Below, in pieces: positions 5,235 to 7,993 of a DNA stretch of 7,993 nt. Positions within the stretch are counted from its first letter, which is position 1. Each line of letters begins with the position of its first letter. Under the pieces are notes generated by a model. It was not told where the DNA came from. It saw only the letters and a program-made list of their open reading frames with translations, and ran no database searches. The stretch is from an uncultured Elusimicrobiales bacterium (GTDB taxonomy: Bacteria > Elusimicrobiota > Elusimicrobia > Elusimicrobiales > Elusimicrobiaceae): positions 1 through 7,993 of the forward strand of contig CALUZE010000056.1 of assembly GCA_944325235.1 (NCBI GenBank), written 5' to 3'. The position numbers were made by a program, and so were the translations under genes.

Positions 5235-6965
5235 TTACTCTTTGTACATCGGGTAGAAATAAATACCCATATACACCGGGTTGTCCACAAAGTTTTTGAC
5301 CTTGGAACGCATGGCCCACAAGCCGGTGGGGTGCACGGTGTAGATTTGCATGGCGTCGTCGTGCATTAAATTATGCACCTGTTTGTACAGCGCGTTGCGT
5401 TTGGCAAAATCCGTTTCCGACACGGCCTGTTCAATCAGCGCGTCGGCCTGCGGGTTTTTGTACCCTTGCGAAAGCGCATAGCGCCCCTGGCTGTGGATGA
5501 ACGGGAAGTAGAAGTTGTGCGCGTCGGCATAGTCGGCCACCCAGCCGCGGGCCCACATGGGCATTTGGCGTTTGGCGGTTTTTTCCAGGAATGAGGGCCA
5601 GGTTACACCGCGCAAATCAATCTTAAATTTGGGGTTTAAGCTTTCCACGTTGCGTTTTAAAATTTCGGTCGCAATCTGGCGCATATCGCCGCTGGTGTTG
5701 TAGGTAATGGTGAATTTAAACCCTTTTTCCCACACTTTTCCGCCCCAGGCTTTTTTAAAGTGTTCTTTGGCTTTTTCCAAATCAAACGTGTAGCGTTTAA
5801 AGCCGTTGTCGTACTTCACCAATCCGGCCGGCGCGGGGCCGATGGCCATTTCGCCGCGGCCTTCCATAGACTCGCGCAGGAACGCTTCGTAATCAAACGC
5901 GTATTCAAACCCCAGGCGCAGGTCTTTATCGGCAAAGAAATCGGCCGGAATGCCGTTGCCGTCCAGCTGGCCGGAGCCGACGTCCGGGTTGGCTTCCATA
6001 TTGATGTTCCGCGTAAAGAAAATCACCGGGTCCGTGCGCAGGCGGGGCAGCTCATCATACACCACCACTTCCGGGTTGCCTTTTAATTGGCTGGCAAACT
6101 TGGTGGAAATTTCCGCCACGTCCGCGTCGCCGGTTTCCAACATGAGCCGCATGGTGGAAGGTTCGTCCACCGTCATCATATGAATGGTTTTTAATTTGGG
6201 AGCGCCGGCGAAATAATTTTCGTTGGCGGCCAGCGTCAGGCGTTTGGCGGCAATGTCCCACCGGGCGACATAAAACGGCCCCGTGCCGTTGGTGGCGGCA
6301 AAGAACGGGGAAGAATCTTTGGCGAAATTATTAAACTGTTTCCACGTGGCTTCCTCGCCGTCCCACGCGCCGTGCTGGACGGCCCAGTTTTTGCTGACGA
6401 TATAGCTCCACCGCGCCAAAATGGACAAGAACGGCGCAAACGGCCGTTTGAGCGTGATGACCACGTTGTCCCCGTCTACGCGGATAGCGTCGGCGGCGTC
6501 TTTAAAATCCACGACAATTTCGCCCTGGTCGTTGCGGGTGGAAGAAACGCCCAAAATCGGTTCCAACAACAGGCTGGACGGGCCGCCCGACACGTCGGAC
6601 AAGATGAACCGCAGCAGCGAGTAACGCACATCTTCGGGCGTCAGTTCGGTGCCGTCGTGGAATTTAACCCCTTTGCGAATGGGAAAGGTGTAGGTACGGC
6701 CGTCGGCGGAAATCAGGCCGTTTTCGCGGCTGGGCACCTGCGTGGCGAGGGAAGGCTCCAGCTCCGTAAGCGAACTGCCTTTAAATTTAAGCAGCGTATC
6801 GTAGACGTTGATTAACAGCCCGTGGGTTACCCCGTCGTAGGAGTACACCGGGTCCAGGGATTCCATTTCCCCTTTGTGCGCTACGATGAGCGTATCTTTC
6901 ATATCCGGCTGGGCGCAGGCGCTAAACAGCCCGACCAAGCACAAAAGCAACCAATATTTTTTCAT
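5235..6965 (-). CDS. Peptide/oligopeptide ABC transporter substrate-binding lipoprotein (SBP family 5)
   Basis: A 576-residue family-5 extracytoplasmic solute-binding protein of the DppA/OppA type, somewhat longer than the usual 500-550. Residues 1-16 are a lipoprotein signal (KK, then a hydrophobic run, LFSA before Cys17), so the mature protein should be lipid-anchored outside the cytoplasmic membrane. The family signature is YTFPIRKGVKFHDGTELTPEDVRYSL (92-117; split here as YTFPIRKGVKFHDG and TELTPEDVRYSL), with NGTGPFYVARWD (226-237) and the DADVAEI region (280-286) further on. It would deliver peptides, or another ligand of this broad family, to an ABC permease, but no permease or ATPase gene adjoins it. 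The start at 6965 was chosen over an upstream ATG at 7010 because it has GAGG 6 nt upstream and begins the signal peptide. It overlaps the preceding stop as ATGA, implying coupling to the peptidase gene. A terminator follows. Confidence 0.9.
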   Translation of the reverse strand: MKKYWLLLCLVGLFSACAQPDMKDTLIVAHKGEMESLDPVYSYDGVTHGLLINVYDTLLKFKGSSLTELEPSLATQVPSRENGLISADGRTYTFPIRKGVKFHDGTELTPEDVRYSLLRFILSDVSGGPSSLLLEPILGVSSTRNDQGEIVVDFKDAADAIRVDGDNVVITLKRPFAPFLSILARWSYIVSKNWAVQHGAWDGEEATWKQFNNFAKDSSPFFAATNGTGPFYVARWDIAAKRLTLAANENYFAGAPKLKTIHMMTVDEPSTMRLMLETGDADVAEISTKFASQLKGNPEVVVYDELPRLRTDPVIFFTRNINMEANPDVGSGQLDGNGIPADFFADKDLRLGFEYAFDYEAFLRESMEGRGEMAIGPAPAGLVKYDNGFKRYTFDLEKAKEHFKKAWGGKVWEKGFKFTITYNTSGDMRQIATEILKRNVESLNPKFKIDLRGVTWPSFLEKTAKRQMPMWARGWVADYADAHNFYFPFIHSQGRYALSQGYKNPQADALIEQAVSETDFAKRNALYKQVHNLMHDDAMQIYTVHPTGLWAMRSKVKNFVDNPVYMGIYFYPMYKE

Positions 6966-7921
6966 TTTTTCCTCACAATGTACGCAGCGCCCCGCTTGCG
7001 GTTCAGCCACGCGTTAGCAAATTCCCGCGCGGGATACGCGCGCAAAACGGTTTTTTCGTCGGAGGCGGCAGGGTCCGCCACCAACACTTTGCCGTCTTTC
7101 CACCCGCGGATGACCAGCAAATGCCCCGCGGTATGGTCTATGGCGGCGCCGGGCAGCTGCCCGCGCTCATACGCCACGCTCGCTGCCACCAGCGAGTCTT
7201 GCGTCACAAAATCTTTCAGTTCCGCCAACGTGCCGAAACGGCGCACATACGCCGCGACGCCTTTCGTCCCGGCATAGGCGGTGTTGAACATCCAATTGCC
7301 GTAAATGCCGGCGGTCGGGTCGTACACGCCGCGCATTACTTCCGCGGGCGTAACAGCCACGCCCAACGCATTTAAAATCATACACACCGATACCGGGCTG
7401 CACACGCGGCGGCGGTCCGGATGTTTAAGCGTCATTTGCGACAGGGGCGTTACTTCTTTTTCAAACGAACCGGCAGGCAGGCGGGCGGCATTTTTTTCGT
7501 CATACGCAAAAGGCGCACGCACGCCGCAGGCGGCCAACCGCTCCAGCTGCGCCCCGCCGGAAGATTTTACCCGGAACCGATACGCCGACGCCGGTTGCGC
7601 CAGCACCAGTTCGTCCGTTTCCAGCCGGCCAAAGGGCGTTTGCTGCGCCGGGAAACTGGTTTTTAAATTAGGGGACAGCATCCCCAATTTATAAAATTCG
7701 CTCCACTTGTCGCCTTCGCACACTTGTACTTCCAGCAACAGCGAACCCGCCTCCCCCGCCCGGAAATTGGCGGAAAGCACCAGCGACGAAAAAGGAAATG
7801 GCGTTTGAACGGGGGCGGAAAGTACGGCATTTATGCCGTCGGCGGAAGGTTCCCGCGTGCAATCGGCGGGAGAATGGAAATTGTTGAAAACGGGCGAACG
7901 CCACGGCGTGTGTTGGACCAT
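6962..7921 (-). CDS. C39-like (C39_2-type) cysteine peptidase family protein
   Basis: A 319-residue two-part protein. Residues about 1-135 look like a beta-rich domain (for example LVLSANFRAGEAGSLLLEV at 47-65, and DKWSEFYKLG at 71-80). Residues about 155-319 form a papain-like C39 domain: LSQ (160-162) supplies the likely oxyanion Gln, RRVCSPVSVCMIL (171-183) the nucleophile Cys174, GHLLVIRGW (266-274) His267, and VADPAA (281-286) Asp283. The NWMFNTAYA stretch (209-217) is also typical of C39 family proteins with this two-domain design, such as those of actinobacteria. Substrate unknown. I see no signal peptide or membrane segment, so it may be cytoplasmic. The start at 7921 has AAGG 6 nt upstream; an in-frame ATG further up lies inside tRNA-Pro. 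It is coupled by ATGA to the lipoprotein gene and probably transcribed from the tRNA promoter outside the window. Confidence 0.8.
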   Translation of the reverse strand: MVQHTPWRSPVFNNFHSPADCTREPSADGINAVLSAPVQTPFPFSSLVLSANFRAGEAGSLLLEVQVCEGDKWSEFYKLGMLSPNLKTSFPAQQTPFGRLETDELVLAQPASAYRFRVKSSGGAQLERLAACGVRAPFAYDEKNAARLPAGSFEKEVTPLSQMTLKHPDRRRVCSPVSVCMILNALGVAVTPAEVMRGVYDPTAGIYGNWMFNTAYAGTKGVAAYVRRFGTLAELKDFVTQDSLVAASVAYERGQLPGAAIDHTAGHLLVIRGWKDGKVLVADPAASDEKTVLRAYPAREFANAWLNRKRGAAYIVRKK

Positions 7922-7932
7922 AAAAAACCTTA

Positions 7933-7993
7933 TCGGGGCACCCGGACTTGAACCGGGAACCTCCCGCTCCCAAAGCGGGCGCTCTACCACTTG
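7933..7993 (-). tRNA. tRNA-Pro (TGG), 5' end cut by the window edge
   Basis: The 3' 61 nt of a tRNA: part of the D arm, anticodon stem CCCGC/GCGGG with loop TTTGGGA (anticodon TGG), T arm CCCGG-TTCAAGT-CCGGG, acceptor 3' strand TGCCCCG and discriminator A at 7933. CCA is not encoded (the next bases are TAAGG). The missing 5' acceptor strand should read CGGGGCA just past the right edge. Only 11 nt separate the tRNA from the ATG of the peptidase gene, and those bases carry that gene's AAGG ribosome binding site, so the tRNA trailer serves as its 5' untranslated region. Confidence 0.93.

Noticed and set aside
6966..7010. Upstream in-frame ATG extending the solute-binding protein by 15 residues
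   Set aside because: It would put a Cys- and Glu-containing stretch before a textbook lipoprotein signal and deepen the overlap with the peptidase gene; the ATG at 6965 has a GAGG site.
7922..7990. Upstream in-frame ATG extending the peptidase by 23 residues
   Set aside because: The added codons lie mostly inside tRNA-Pro, and the ATG at 7921 has its own AAGG site 6 nt upstream.

Overview
This window looks like chromosomal DNA from a moderately GC-rich bacterium, probably diderm. The diderm reading rests on a GT9 (heptosyltransferase-type) glycosyltransferase beside GT4 transferases, a MurJ-like flippase, and a lipobox-bearing peptide-binding lipoprotein. Signals are standard bacterial: Shine-Dalgarno sites, sigma70-like promoters, and GC-rich hairpins with T tracts. 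The lineage cannot be fixed from this sequence alone; a gut-type Elusimicrobiota is only a guess from overall style. I see no mobile element, CRISPR array or phage gene.

Layout. Positions 45-1592 (+) encode a MurJ/MviN-family membrane flippase. Everything else is on the minus strand. Read from right to left: the 3' part of tRNA-Pro(TGG); a C39-like cysteine peptidase whose start codon lies 11 nt after the tRNA; a family-5 solute-binding lipoprotein overlapping it by ATGA; an intrinsic terminator; a promoter; an initiator-type tRNA-Met(CAT); a second terminator; a probable promoter; a GT4-like protein with a degraded active site; a third terminator; an intact GT4 glycosyltransferase; and a GT9 glycosyltransferase overlapping it by ATGA. 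The GT9 gene meets the flippase gene tail to tail with a 23-bp overlap. No stretch over 300 bases lacks a gene.

How the genes may work together. The two intact transferases and the flippase fit assembly and membrane export of a surface glycan such as LPS core, O-antigen or another lipid-linked sugar. The flippase lacks several charged residues characteristic of lipid II flippase MurJ, so its substrate may differ. The peptidase/lipoprotein pair suggests peptide capture and processing, but no permease or ATPase genes lie beside them.

The most notable features are the divergent initiator tRNA (C33, an A29:U41 pair in the anticodon stem, U1:A72 at the acceptor end), whose promoter would start transcription almost at its mature 5' end, and the GT4-fold protein that has lost its usual catalytic motifs. 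No clearly new multi-gene system is evident.
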